Of a DNA stretch of 22,396 bases, positions 1 through 5,790 are shown piece by piece. Location: positions 1 through 22,396 of the IMG/VR virus record IMGVR_UViG_3300021957_000345; one strand, written 5' to 3'. The position numbers were made by a program, and so were the translations under genes. This DNA is from a virus. Every line of letters begins with the position of its first letter. The first letter of the stretch is position 1. The notes below the pieces were generated by a model that saw nothing but the letters and a program-made list of their open reading frames with translations, ran no database searches and was not told where the DNA came from.

Positions 1-144
1 ATACATGCCAAACAGGTCTGATACCTTAGTTCCCATGCCTCCACCGTTCATGTGGGCATAAACTACGGTTTCATTTTCGGGCATACAGCCCTCTAATCTT
101 ACTTGGCAAGGCATACCCCTTGCTGATGCTGTGATTTTACTCAT
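1..144 (-). CDS. DUF1364/YbcO-like nuclease, partial (3' end outside window)
   Basis: Only the first 48 residues are in the window. The start is an ATG at 142-144 that overlaps the stop of the upstream gene by 8 bases, so translation is probably coupled. The N-terminus has the pattern ARGMPCQVRLEGC, then a VYAHMNGGGMGTK segment. From memory this resembles E. coli prophage protein YbcO (DUF1364), a small zinc-containing putative nuclease found beside recombination genes in lambdoid phages. The later Cys/His residues that would confirm the metal site are beyond the window edge. The position, downstream of the helicase and in the same operon as an ERF annealing protein, fits a role in processing recombination or replication intermediates. 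Family assignment is by recall; activity is inferred. Confidence 0.7.
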   Translation of the reverse strand, partial: MSKITASARGMPCQVRLEGCMPENETVVYAHMNGGGMGTKVSDLFGMY

Positions 145-322
145 CTTTTTTACTTAAATTAAGTTCAAATTGTGCTACTGATACATAAGTTCTACCAATC
201 ATGTCAAGCACATTTTGTGCATTCTCACGACCATACTCACCTACTGATTCATCATCAGCCATATCTTTTAATACGCCAGTAACTATTTTTAACACTTCAC
301 TATCTAACTTTTGATAACTCAT
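137..322 (-). CDS. hypothetical protein, 61 aa
   Basis: A 61-residue protein of unknown function. The ATG is preceded by AAGGAG at 6-nt spacing, which supports the start. It is mixed-charge and probably helical, with an acidic middle (DMADDESVGEYGREN) and a Lys/Asp/Glu C-terminus. There is no signal peptide, membrane segment or Cys/His cluster. It sits 3 bases after the DnaB-type helicase and overlaps the YbcO-like gene by 8 bases, so it is the linker gene of the replication operon. I do not recognise its family. Confidence 0.75.
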   Translation of the reverse strand: MSYQKLDSEVLKIVTGVLKDMADDESVGEYGRENAQNVLDMIGRTYVSVAQFELNLSKKDE

Positions 323-325
323 ATA

Positions 326-1603
326 CTACTCCTTGTTATAAATATCTATTTCCATGTCTGAGAATTTAGAATACTCACCCTCAAACTTACACTTAACCCA
401 ACCAATTTGCCCCATTCTATTTTTGGCAACAATGATTTCAGCTAATCCTCTGTCATCTGATTCTTCCTTATTGTAGTATTCATCACGGTACACCATAATA
501 ATACAGTCTGCGTCTTGCTCAATTTCACCAGAAGAGCGTAGGTCACTCATAAGAGGGCGTTTGTTTTCCCTCTGCTCTACTCCTCTACTTAATTGTGATA
601 GTAGAATTATAGGTATGTCTAGTTCTTTAGAAAGATATTTTAGTTCTCTAGTAATGTTACCTAGTTCTGATATCTCTCTTCCTTTATCGTACTTCATAAT
701 CTGTAAGTAGTCGATAACTATACAATCTAATCCTGTCTGACCATTAACTTGTCTAGCTTTAGATACTACATCACCTACTGTTATGTTACCTCTGTCTAAT
801 ATAGTCATGTTTTTTTCATTAGCTTTGGCAAGTGCTTCATAAAATCTTGTGTTTTCTGACTCTGATAAATCGTTCCTGTCTACTTTGTTAAGATTAATTT
901 CTGTTTGACAAGCTACCATCTTCATCATTAGTTGTACTTGTTGCATTTCTAATGAGTAGAACAGAACATTTTTAGTCTTACTAATGTTGTCTGCTATGTT
1001 AAGTGCTAGTGTACTCTTGCCCATGCTTGGTCTACCAGCAAGAACAGTTAATGTACCCCCTCTCATTCCCCCGAGAAGGCTATCGATAGATTGAAAGCCA
1101 GTTGATAAACCTGTTCCATTCTCGTGCATGTCTTGTATGTAGTCAACAGTTTTACTAATGACATTAACCATAGAGCCTTCTTCATCATTTGCTTTTAATA
1201 CTTCTAGCTTGTGAATTTCTTCTACTGTAGTTTGATAATTGTCATAGTTGATATTCATTTTCCATACTGAAATATCATTTTCAATTCTTGTGTTACGAAT
1301 ATGATTTGCATAACTTACTATGTTTCCTACACCTACACATTCTTCCATCATAGTACAAAGAAATGGAAAGCCTGTCCAGTCACCACTATGATTACCTTGC
1401 ATGTCTATCCAGTTTCGTAGATGTAGTGCGTCAATGTGTTCGCCCTCTTCTTTCATTTCTAATATGTAATCAAGTAAAGTACCTAAATTGCTAAGACCAA
1501 AGTCTTTTGGAGTCAATCCAGTTGACAGGACTTGTGGTAATACTGACTCATCAAGTAAGATACCACCTATAACTTGGCGTTGTGCGTCTATAGAATTTCT
1601 CAT
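326..1603 (-). CDS. DnaB-family replicative helicase
   Basis: A hexameric replicative DNA helicase that unwinds the fork for phage DNA synthesis. At 425 residues it is close to full DnaB length. Residues 1-105 form the N-terminal DnaB domain (SIDAQRQVIGGILLD). The RecA-like domain begins near 165 (GLSTGFQSIDSLLGGMRGG). Walker A is GRPSMGKS (190-197), Walker B is CIVIDYLQI (294-302), and motif H4 is LLSQLSRGVEQR followed by SDLRSSGEIEQDAD (334-366). A VAKNRMG segment near 392 is the usual arginine-finger region. The start has GGGAGG 6 nt upstream, inside the end of the preceding 55-aa gene. A helicase-loader-like gene lies just upstream, which is a common phage pairing. All key motifs are intact. 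Confidence 0.97.
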   Translation of the reverse strand: MRNSIDAQRQVIGGILLDESVLPQVLSTGLTPKDFGLSNLGTLLDYILEMKEEGEHIDALHLRNWIDMQGNHSGDWTGFPFLCTMMEECVGVGNIVSYANHIRNTRIENDISVWKMNINYDNYQTTVEEIHKLEVLKANDEEGSMVNVISKTVDYIQDMHENGTGLSTGFQSIDSLLGGMRGGTLTVLAGRPSMGKSTLALNIADNISKTKNVLFYSLEMQQVQLMMKMVACQTEINLNKVDRNDLSESENTRFYEALAKANEKNMTILDRGNITVGDVVSKARQVNGQTGLDCIVIDYLQIMKYDKGREISELGNITRELKYLSKELDIPIILLSQLSRGVEQRENKRPLMSDLRSSGEIEQDADCIIMVYRDEYYNKEESDDRGLAEIIVAKNRMGQIGWVKCKFEGEYSKFSDMEIDIYNKE

Positions 1604-1604
1604 A

Positions 1605-1772
1605 TCAAACCTCCCAACCTACGCCTTGTATCTGTCCAAATTCATCTGTGATATATTCCATATCATCTCTAAATTCTTCATCATAATCTTCTATTTTTGC
1701 ATCATGGAAAAATTCAATTTCCCAATCATCTCTATTTATTCTTTTGCCATTTACATATAGTATCTTGTTCAT
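1605..1772 (-). CDS. small hypothetical protein, 55 aa
   Basis: A 55-codon gene that a 60-aa length cutoff would miss. It starts at an ATG at 1770-1772 that overlaps the stop of the upstream gene (ATGA), with GGAGG 5 nt upstream, and ends one base before the helicase ATG. The protein begins MNKILYVNGKRINRDDW and is acidic and aromatic (DYDEEFRDDMEYITDEFG). The tight junctions on both sides and the strong ribosome binding site make it a real gene. Function is unknown. Its place between the loader-like protein and the helicase suggests, without proof, a helper role in replication. Confidence 0.8.
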   Translation of the reverse strand: MNKILYVNGKRINRDDWEIEFFHDAKIEDYDEEFRDDMEYITDEFGQIQGVGWEV

Positions 1773-2167
1773 GATTTCCTCCAGTCGTGTTGTTGTCCGT
1801 ATGGGTTAACAACAGGCTTAACATCCTCTATCATTTCCCATCTGCGTTGGTTAATAAATGTTTGTAAGTGTGGTATAAATTTTTCTTCACATCCCCATTT
1901 GATATTCATCGCATGAAGTTTAGGTAGTACAGTCCTCCAATCTTTATGTTTCTTAAAGTTGTTAAACTCTGTTTCCAGTCCACGCTTCTTACCTTTGTAG
2001 TTAGTTCTAAATGTTTCAAAGGCTACTTCTTCATGGGGCTGATGTGCTTTAATGTTTTTTTCTGGTGTTATTTCTTCTGTGTGTCCACAACACGGGCATG
2101 TATATTCCATATCAGTAACTCCTGTTCGTTGTATGTGCCACATTAACCTTCTAAGTCTTTTGTTCAT
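1769..2167 (-). CDS. putative helicase loader / replication accessory protein with N-terminal zinc site
   Basis: The C-terminal half has the pattern I associate with phage helicase-loader or replication-initiator C-terminal domains: a FETFRTNYKGKKRG segment, then KFIPHLQTFINQRRWE, equivalent to the common 'hPaTWLNqgRWed' motif. The N-terminal part has CPCCGH with C24 and C27, and H42/H45 downstream, a plausible single zinc site. It is encoded directly upstream of the DnaB-type helicase apart from one 55-aa gene. Two starts are possible. The ATG at 2165-2167 overlaps the upstream stop (ATGA) but has no clear Shine-Dalgarno. An ATG at 2108-2110 has AGGAG at 8-nt spacing and would give 113 aa starting just before the zinc motif. 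Motifs are seen; the loader role is inferred. Confidence 0.7.
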   Translation of the reverse strand: MNKRLRRLMWHIQRTGVTDMEYTCPCCGHTEEITPEKNIKAHQPHEEVAFETFRTNYKGKKRGLETEFNNFKKHKDWRTVLPKLHAMNIKWGCEEKFIPHLQTFINQRRWEMIEDVKPVVNPYGQQHDWRKS

Positions 2168-2451
2168 ATTGATTTTAATGCTAGGTTCATCATCTCTCTA
2201 GCAGTATCCTCTTCAGTTTTAGTTAATATAGTTCTAGGTTTTGTTTTAATAGGTTTAGCAAAGATAACTTCTGGGTTCGAGGACTTGTTTAATCTACCTC
2301 TCATCATAGGTATTGAAGTATCTTTTCTTTTCCACTTGGCATTTAGTTTATTAGAGGCTTGTTGCACTGTCCATTTTGTGCCATCATCGAGAGTGTAAAC
2401 TCGCAACGCTCTGCCTCTAGCGTTACGAGTTATAGCCTTCTTATCTACCAC
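2164..2451 (-). CDS. hypothetical basic protein, 95 aa
   Basis: A 95-residue, Lys/Arg-rich protein of unknown function. The start is GTG at 2449-2451, overlapping the stop of the SSB-like gene by 7 bases. No Shine-Dalgarno is visible, so translation probably depends on coupling. The segment LDDGTKWTVQQASNKLNAKW looks like a small helical DNA- or RNA-binding region, and the many Lys residues (KPIKTKPRTILTKTEE) fit nucleic acid binding, but I recognise no family. It is the third gene of the replication block between the SSB-like protein and the loader-like protein. Confidence 0.7.
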   Translation of the reverse strand: MVDKKAITRNARGRALRVYTLDDGTKWTVQQASNKLNAKWKRKDTSIPMMRGRLNKSSNPEVIFAKPIKTKPRTILTKTEEDTAREMMNLALKSI

Positions 2452-2705
2452 GGCAAATCGTCATCATCTGCATGTGTGTTTGCAGTTGGTGGTGTTTCTG
2501 TAACTGGCTGATTATCTTTTGCCTTAAAGCTAAAGGTTAGTTCGGGTGCTTTTGGATTGCCTCCCTTGTCTTTAGCCCATGCTGATATCCAATACTCAGT
2601 ACCATCTACATTAGCAGTACCAGTAAGGTGAGGATGTCTATCACTTTCACGCTTTGGGTTCTTCCAAATGCTTCCTCTGTTTGTGTTGTCGTACTCTGGT
2701 GGCAT
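2445..2705 (-). CDS. single-stranded DNA-binding-like protein with SSB-type acidic tail
   Basis: An 86-residue protein. The body (residues 8-64) has alternating beta-like segments: GSIWKNPKRE, PHLTGTANVDGTEYWISAWAK, ELTFSFKAKD. A short Pro/Thr-rich linker is followed by the C-terminal tip DDDDLPW. That tip closely resembles the acidic Asp-Asp-x-Pro-Phe tail of bacterial SSB proteins, which recruits replication and repair partners. The body resembles small phage proteins I recall (a DUF736-like beta fold), not a full-length OB-fold SSB. AGGAGG 5 nt before the ATG gives strong initiation, and a promoter-like TATAAT lies just upstream. The context, between ERF-associated genes and the helicase, fits ssDNA binding. 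The tail is seen; the function is inferred. Confidence 0.7.
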   Translation of the reverse strand: MPPEYDNTNRGSIWKNPKRESDRHPHLTGTANVDGTEYWISAWAKDKGGNPKAPELTFSFKAKDNQPVTETPPTANTHADDDDLPW

Positions 2706-2731
2706 ATTTTCCTCCTATGCTTGGTTGATTA

Positions 2732-2748
2732 AATAACTATTATACACT
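2732..2748 (-). promoter_or_regulatory. candidate promoter -10 element (AGTGTATAATAGTTATT)
   Basis: On the minus strand TATAAT (2739-2744) lies just after the stop of the 73-aa gene and about 35 bases before the SSB-like ATG. The 17-base context matches a second site at 4090-4106 at 16 of 17 positions. No good -35 is visible 17 bases upstream. It would serve the SSB-like gene, the loader-like gene and the helicase. Confidence 0.4.
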
Positions 2749-2968
2749 AGAAAGTAGGGGAGTTAGTAGTAAGTTGTATACTTGCTCCATTAAATCCGAT
2801 AGTATCTATCATGTCACATGAGCCTTGCTCATAATCAAAGACCATGATTCTATCTCGATTTATTTCTATCAATCTAAGTACATCTGAGAGTGGTATATTG
2901 TTTGCTAAATCAATAAAGCTATCTTCAATATCCTCTTCAATTTCTTTTTGGTTTCTGTTCTTTGCCAT
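2747..2968 (-). CDS. hypothetical acidic protein, 73 aa
   Basis: A 73-residue acidic protein of unknown function. Its ATG overlaps the stop of the upstream gene (TAATG), with GGGAG about 6 nt before it. The N-terminus is charged and helical (NQKEIEEDIEDSFIDLANN). A SDVLRLIEINRDR helix and a short Thr/Asn-rich end follow. There are no cysteine clusters or membrane segments. It lies between the 126-aa phage protein and the SSB-like gene. No family is recognised. Confidence 0.7.
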   Translation of the reverse strand: MAKNRNQKEIEEDIEDSFIDLANNIPLSDVLRLIEINRDRIMVFDYEQGSCDMIDTIGFNGASIQLTTNSPTF

Positions 2969-3348
2969 TACGCACTCCCTAAGTTATCTGCTACTGACTG
3001 TCTAAGTCTAAAGAAGTCTTTGTGTTGTGGATGTTCAACAATAAATAACCTAGAGTAAAAAGGTTTGTAGTCATTGTTGATTTTATAATCTTTATCAGTT
3101 GTTACAACTTTGGTTTCCCATCTGATACGATTGATAATCATCTCAGCCGATAGTTGTTGATGTCCTCTGTTCATTGCTTCAAAGGTAAACCTCTTAAACA
3201 ATTCATAGACTTTGGGGTTAGCTTCGTGAAAGATTCTAAACTTCTGCTCACTAGCTGACACTCCTGTTGGATTAAACTCCATACCGAACTGTTGCTCGAA
3301 TGCTGATTGTAGTTTTTTGTTTGGCATATCTATAATTAAACTTCCCAT
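2968..3348 (-). CDS. conserved phage protein of unknown function, 126 aa
   Basis: The central part (RIFHEANPKVYELFKRFTFE, then IINRIRWETKV, then KINNDYKPFYSRLFIVEHP, then FFRLRQS) is a pattern I remember from many phage and prophage genomes, usually labelled hypothetical and found near replication or recombination genes. I know no proven function. The reading frame extends to a TTG at 3360, inside the end of the ERF gene. I prefer the ATG at 3346-3348, one base after the ERF stop, because GGAG lies 6 nt before it. It follows the ERF gene directly and precedes the 73-aa gene with a TAATG junction. It is rich in aromatic and basic residues, which would suit nucleic acid contact, but this is inference. 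Confidence 0.85.
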   Translation of the reverse strand: MGSLIIDMPNKKLQSAFEQQFGMEFNPTGVSASEQKFRIFHEANPKVYELFKRFTFEAMNRGHQQLSAEMIINRIRWETKVVTTDKDYKINNDYKPFYSRLFIVEHPQHKDFFRLRQSVADNLGSA

Positions 3349-3349
3349 G

Positions 3350-3904
3350 TTATTCTCCAAATAGTTGTATGTGTTTGTCTTGTACTTGGGTGTGTCCGTT
3401 ATCTTCTGCCCACTCCCAAATTTGCGTAGCCTTTTCTATGTCTTTGTTCTTGTGTGCTTCCACCAACTTGTCCATTGCCTTGTTAATCTCAAGGTTTCTT
3501 TTCTGTGTTGGTGTTGGTTTCTTACTAGCAGAGTTACCATCATCATCTTCGGTTGGTAATCCTAGCATACTTATAAGTGCATATCTCCGAGCGTAAGTTA
3601 TACTCGCCCCCTGCACTTGGGGAGTGGGGTTTGGCATTAACAATCTAACTTCCGAATCAATGAATTGTTCGGGGTTATCTTGAAGAGATAATCTTGTGTA
3701 AAGTATATCTTGATTTTCCTTTGTTACTTTCGGGCATTGAGTCCACACTAATCCTAATGATTCACAAACAGGATTGATGGTATCAATCACATTGTTAATG
3801 TCTGCGTAATTAGATTTAAAGAAAGGGTTCTTTGCATTCTTACTGACTGCACCAATCATCCCTCTTGCCTGTAATATTACTGAGTATATATTTCTATCTT
3901 TCAT
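3350..3904 (-). CDS. erf: ERF-family single-strand annealing recombinase
   Basis: An essential-recombination-function type protein that anneals complementary single strands in phage recombination. Taking the ATG at 3902-3904 gives 184 residues. The typical ERF core is visible: NPFFKSNYADINNVIDTINPVCESLGL, then a beta-rich stretch, then VQGASITYARRYALISMLGLPTEDDDGN, the most recognisable ERF signature. A Lys-rich linker and an acidic helical tail follow. AAAGGAGG lies 4 nt before this ATG. The frame stays open back to a GTG at 3961, but that codon lies inside the T-arm of the tRNA-like RNA and lacks a ribosome binding site, so it is rejected. It is followed one base later by the 126-aa phage protein and belongs to the same leftward operon as the SSB-like protein and helicase. 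Confidence 0.93.
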   Translation of the reverse strand: MKDRNIYSVILQARGMIGAVSKNAKNPFFKSNYADINNVIDTINPVCESLGLVWTQCPKVTKENQDILYTRLSLQDNPEQFIDSEVRLLMPNPTPQVQGASITYARRYALISMLGLPTEDDDGNSASKKPTPTQKRNLEINKAMDKLVEAHKNKDIEKATQIWEWAEDNGHTQVQDKHIQLFGE

Positions 3905-3938
3905 CTTGCCTCCTTTGGCTTTGTTAAAATTGCTTAAA

Positions 3939-4075
3939 GGTATAGGGTGGACTTGAACCACCGACTCAGTACTTCTGTGTGTATACCCACTTCATACTGC
4001 GTTCCTTATCTAGTAACAGGATGGTTTGCATGAGAAATATCTTCCTCCCTTCCCCACTAGCTGAACTACTATACC
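3939..4075 (-). ncRNA. oversized tRNA-like RNA (137 nt), anticodon unresolved
   Basis: Read 5' to 3' on the minus strand, this segment starts GGTATAG-TA-GTTC-AGCT, like a tRNA acceptor strand, linker, D-stem and A-box. It ends with T-stem GGTGG, T-loop TTCAAGT, CCACC and acceptor strand CTATACC. The 7-bp acceptor and 5-bp T-stem are perfect. GTTC (10-13) pairs perfectly with GAAC (72-75). One base later CAGTA (77-81) pairs with TACTG (105-109), then AGTC and the T-arm, a cloverleaf-compatible order. The D-loop would be 58 nt and the anticodon loop 23 nt, about 60 nt longer in total than a tRNA, and no standard anticodon loop is clear. Flanks extend the acceptor to a 12-bp inverted repeat. No CCA is encoded. 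It could be a degraded tRNA, an intervening-sequence tRNA, or a tRNA mimic. Confidence 0.6.
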
Positions 4076-4087
4076 TTTAAACAATCT

Positions 4088-4360
4088 CTAATAATTATTA
4101 TACACTTTCTTTACTGACTTAGGAATATTTTTTTCCTTCCTGTAATATTGCTTTGCCATTTTATGTACCATCTTGACTGCGTACATCATCTGTCTTGGTG
4201 TGTCGTACTGTTCTAAGTGTACGACTGGCGTTCCATTTGCTATCTTCCTTACTCTGATTGGGTGTTCGTAGTATACAACATGTGTCCACTTACTACCCTT
4301 GCTTATCTGTAAGGCACAACGCCATCCTTCTTTAGTGTGGTGATTAATTACTTTATACAT
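4088..4360 (-). CDS. hypothetical basic protein, 90 aa
   Basis: A 90-residue basic protein of unknown function and the first gene after the strong promoter at 4395-4423. The ATG has AAAGGA about 10 nt upstream. The N-terminal half is beta-like with aromatic residues (MYKVINHHTKEGWRCALQIS, then WTHVVYYEHPIRVRKI). The C-terminal half is helical and Lys-rich (MMYAVKMVHKMAKQYYRKEK). The end of the coding region contains a TATAAT that may be the promoter for the tRNA-like RNA just downstream. I recognise no family. The high positive charge would suit nucleic acid binding. Confidence 0.75.
   Translation of the reverse strand: MYKVINHHTKEGWRCALQISKGSKWTHVVYYEHPIRVRKIANGTPVVHLEQYDTPRQMMYAVKMVHKMAKQYYRKEKNIPKSVKKVYNNY
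4090..4106 (-). promoter_or_regulatory. candidate promoter -10 element upstream of the tRNA-like RNA
   Basis: On the minus strand AGTGTATAATAATTATT has TATAAT at 4097-4102 and differs at one position from the site at 2732-2748. It overlaps the last codons of the 90-aa gene. Transcription from it would start about 15 nt before the tRNA-like 5' end. There is no good -35, so it could be chance, since it also codes for Val-Tyr-Asn-Asn-Tyr. Confidence 0.35.
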
Positions 4361-4394
4361 ATAGCTTCATCCTTTCTTAGTTAAACTTAGTTCC

Positions 4395-4423
4395 AGTATA
4401 TCAGAGTTCTACACATTTGTCAA
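4395..4423 (-). promoter_or_regulatory. strong sigma70-type promoter of the replication operon
   Basis: On the minus strand a perfect -35 TTGACA (4418-4423), a 17-bp spacer and -10 TATACT (4395-4400) with an extended TG element (TGATATACT) form a near-consensus sigma70 promoter. It overlaps the stop of the upstream gene at 4420-4422 and lies about 35 bases before the ATG at 4360. It should drive the 90-aa gene, the tRNA-like RNA, ERF and the replication genes with host RNA polymerase. Confidence 0.9.
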
Positions 4424-4686
4424 CTAAATAAATCTTGTTGTTCTAATGGTGGTACATAAACTGTTACTGGCTTGTCGCCTACTGTTTCTAATATTAAATT
4501 ATTAACATCATCAGCAGTAGAATCTTCGGGCAACCACATAGAATAGTAACCTGTTTCAGTTACAGAACATGGAACACTTCGCCATTCTACATGGTCACTA
4601 CTACAAAGATATCGGGGATGATGGTAAACAGTAACATCAACCCCATTAAAATTAAAGTTATAAGTTAATGTTTTCGATTGAGCCAT
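4420..4686 (-). CDS. hypothetical protein with C-terminal clamp-binding-like motif, 88 aa
   Basis: An 88-residue protein. The N-terminal part is beta-rich (KTLTYNFNFNGVDVTVYHHPRY, then SVPCSVTETGYYSMWLPE). A short helix with acidic residues (STADDVNNLILETVGD) precedes the tail VPPLEQQDLFS. The end QQDLF fits the bacterial beta sliding clamp-binding pentapeptide (consensus Q-L-S/D-L-F) at four of five positions and sits at the exposed C-terminus. That suggests, but does not prove, recruitment to the host clamp. The ATG has GGAG about 8 nt upstream and overlaps the previous gene by 22 bases. No family is recognised. Confidence 0.75.
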   Translation of the reverse strand: MAQSKTLTYNFNFNGVDVTVYHHPRYLCSSDHVEWRSVPCSVTETGYYSMWLPEDSTADDVNNLILETVGDKPVTVYVPPLEQQDLFS

Positions 4687-4988
4687 TCTTTTAACTCCTT
4701 TATTCTTTTTGCTTCTGATTTTTTTATAAAATCTTCTTGCTCTTTTATTTCATGCTCAAACTTTTTGACATACTTAGGTGATAATAAATGTCTAGCATTA
4801 TCTATAATTTCCTGTACTATTATTTCACAACACTCTTGTCTGTCATCATCAGCATGTAAGAATACACCATTCAATCTAGCATCTATTGTTACATCATCAA
4901 TCCATTCACTAACTTCCATTGATGTTAAACCAGTTATTTCTTGGATATCATCTTCCCTTTCTAAATCATATAGGCTTTCAAGTTTCAT
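4665..4988 (-). CDS. hypothetical acidic helical protein, 107 aa
   Basis: A 107-residue protein of unknown function, rich in Glu/Asp and Lys. The N-terminal half is acidic (YDLEREDDIQEITGL, VSEWIDDVTIDARL). The C-terminal third (FEHEIKEQEDFIKKSEAKR) looks like a charged helix or short coiled coil. HADDDRQECCEIIVQEIID has two adjacent cysteines but no metal-site pattern. The ATG overlaps the previous stop by 4 bases and has a GGGGGTGA purine tract upstream. It is part of a leftward block of small genes. Confidence 0.75.
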   Translation of the reverse strand: MKLESLYDLEREDDIQEITGLTSMEVSEWIDDVTIDARLNGVFLHADDDRQECCEIIVQEIIDNARHLLSPKYVKKFEHEIKEQEDFIKKSEAKRIKELKEWLNRKH

Positions 4989-5218
4989 AACTCACCCCCT
5001 TGAGTTACTTCCTCTAATATTTTTTGAGTAATAGTTAAGCTATCTTTTTGCTTGACCAAATCAATTATCATACAAGCGTGATACTTACTTAATGGTAAAG
5101 AGTAATCCAATCCTTCTCTATGACAGAAATCATTTATCACCCATAGTTGTTTTGATGTTGCAAGTTCTTTGCTTTCTTTCAATGCTCTTAATATTTTTTC
5201 TCTGCGTTCAGTAGTCAT
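4985..5218 (-). CDS. hypothetical protein, 77 aa
   Basis: A 77-residue mostly helical protein of unknown function. Segments such as REKILRALKESKELATSKQLWVINDFCHREGLDYSL and KYHACMIIDLVKQK suggest a compact helical fold, possibly with a small winged- or helix-turn-helix-like arrangement, though I see no firm match. The ATG overlaps the preceding stop (TAATG) and has AAAGGAG 8 nt upstream. The stop overlaps the next gene (ATGA). It is co-transcribed with its neighbours. Confidence 0.75.
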   Translation of the reverse strand: MTTERREKILRALKESKELATSKQLWVINDFCHREGLDYSLPLSKYHACMIIDLVKQKDSLTITQKILEEVTQGGEL

Positions 5219-5496
5219 TATTTATTCTCCTTTGTAAAATGTAATTGAGTTCCATCTTCATTGAAACTAATGTCAACTTTAATTTTATGTTTCTCATCAT
5301 CCCAATCTTTATGCTTTGACATTTCCAATTGTCTGCCATCTTCAATAGCAACAATAATATTATTCAATAATTCTTTTTTAGTTTGGGCTTGTAATTTTTT
5401 TCTCGCCCTCTCTGATTTTCTTCTTTCCTTTCTAAGAATTTTTGATGTTCTTTTCATATCATTAAAGTGCATTCCGTAACTTGATGTTGTTCCCAT
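5218..5496 (-). CDS. hypothetical basic protein, 92 aa
   Basis: A 92-residue protein of unknown function. Residues 13-42 form a strongly basic helix (KRTSKILRKERRKSERAR and onward) that could bind nucleic acid. A beta-like part follows (KIKVDISFNEDGTQLHFTKENK). The ATG has GGAG 6 nt upstream. A GC-rich hairpin (5516-5545) lies 19 nt before the ATG and closely resembles one before the gene starting at 7096. The gene is followed by a TAATG junction. It is the second gene of the leftward set that begins at 5790. Confidence 0.75.
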   Translation of the reverse strand: MGTTSSYGMHFNDMKRTSKILRKERRKSERARKKLQAQTKKELLNNIIVAIEDGRQLEMSKHKDWDDEKHKIKVDISFNEDGTQLHFTKENK

Positions 5497-5515
5497 TTGA
5501 TACTCCTTATTTTTC

Positions 5516-5545
5516 GGGGGCTAGATCCTAACGGAATTCGCCCCC
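5516..5545 (-). promoter_or_regulatory. intercistronic GC-rich hairpin near the ribosome binding site, copy 1
   Basis: On the minus strand GGGGGC pairs with GCCCCC around a conserved internal loop and an upper stem of TCC/GGA with loop GTTA. It ends 19 nt before the ATG at 5496, immediately before the A-rich tract and GGAG. No U-run follows on either strand, so it does not look like an intrinsic terminator. It matches copy 2 at 7115-7145 almost base for base. Confidence 0.65.
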
Positions 5546-5553
5546 TAATTAAA

Positions 5554-5790
5554 TTACATAAAGACTTCTATTAAGTCTAAGATTTTTTGATTGTCATCAA
5601 ACCAATCTTCCTTTTGAATGTAGCTAATGAAATCTGTTTTTTCTATTGACAAATATTCGAGTGTTTCTTCGAGTGCTTCTTCATCAATCCAGTTGTTTAA
5701 TAATTGTGTAGCAAGTACATCTAAGTTAGTATCTAATCTAGTTTTAAAAACTAACATCTCAACCTGTTGTGTTACTGCCTTGATATTCAT
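5554..5790 (-). CDS. hypothetical acidic protein, 78 aa
   Basis: A 78-residue acidic, mainly helical protein of unknown function: NLDVLATQLLNNWIDEEALEETLEYLSIEKTDF, then IQKEDWFDDNQKILDLIEVF. The high Asp/Glu content gives a strong negative charge. The ATG has AAGGAA about 10 nt upstream. It is the first gene of this leftward set, and I see no convincing consensus promoter in the 300 bases upstream. The next gene is separated from it by the GC-rich hairpin. Confidence 0.7.
   Translation of the reverse strand: MNIKAVTQQVEMLVFKTRLDTNLDVLATQLLNNWIDEEALEETLEYLSIEKTDFISYIQKEDWFDDNQKILDLIEVFM

Noticed and set aside
3349-3360. TTG start at 3360 for the 126-aa phage protein
   Set aside because: It lies inside the ERF coding end, and its first codons form the Shine-Dalgarno (GGAG) of the better ATG at 3346-3348.
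3905-3961. Longer ERF protein starting at GTG 3961
   Set aside because: The extra codons lie inside the T-arm and acceptor strand of the tRNA-like RNA and have no ribosome binding site; the ATG at 3902-3904 has AAAGGAGG.
3939-4075. tmRNA or prophage attachment site at the tRNA-like locus
   Set aside because: There is no ALAA-like tag and no G3-U70 pair, so it is not tmRNA. Both tRNA halves are present and no integrase is in view, so an attP made from a tRNA 3' end is not supported.
5516-5545. GC-rich hairpin as an intrinsic terminator
   Set aside because: The base after the stem on the minus strand is followed by an A-rich tract, not U, and on the plus strand there is no T-run either; the fixed distance to the start codon fits regulation better.
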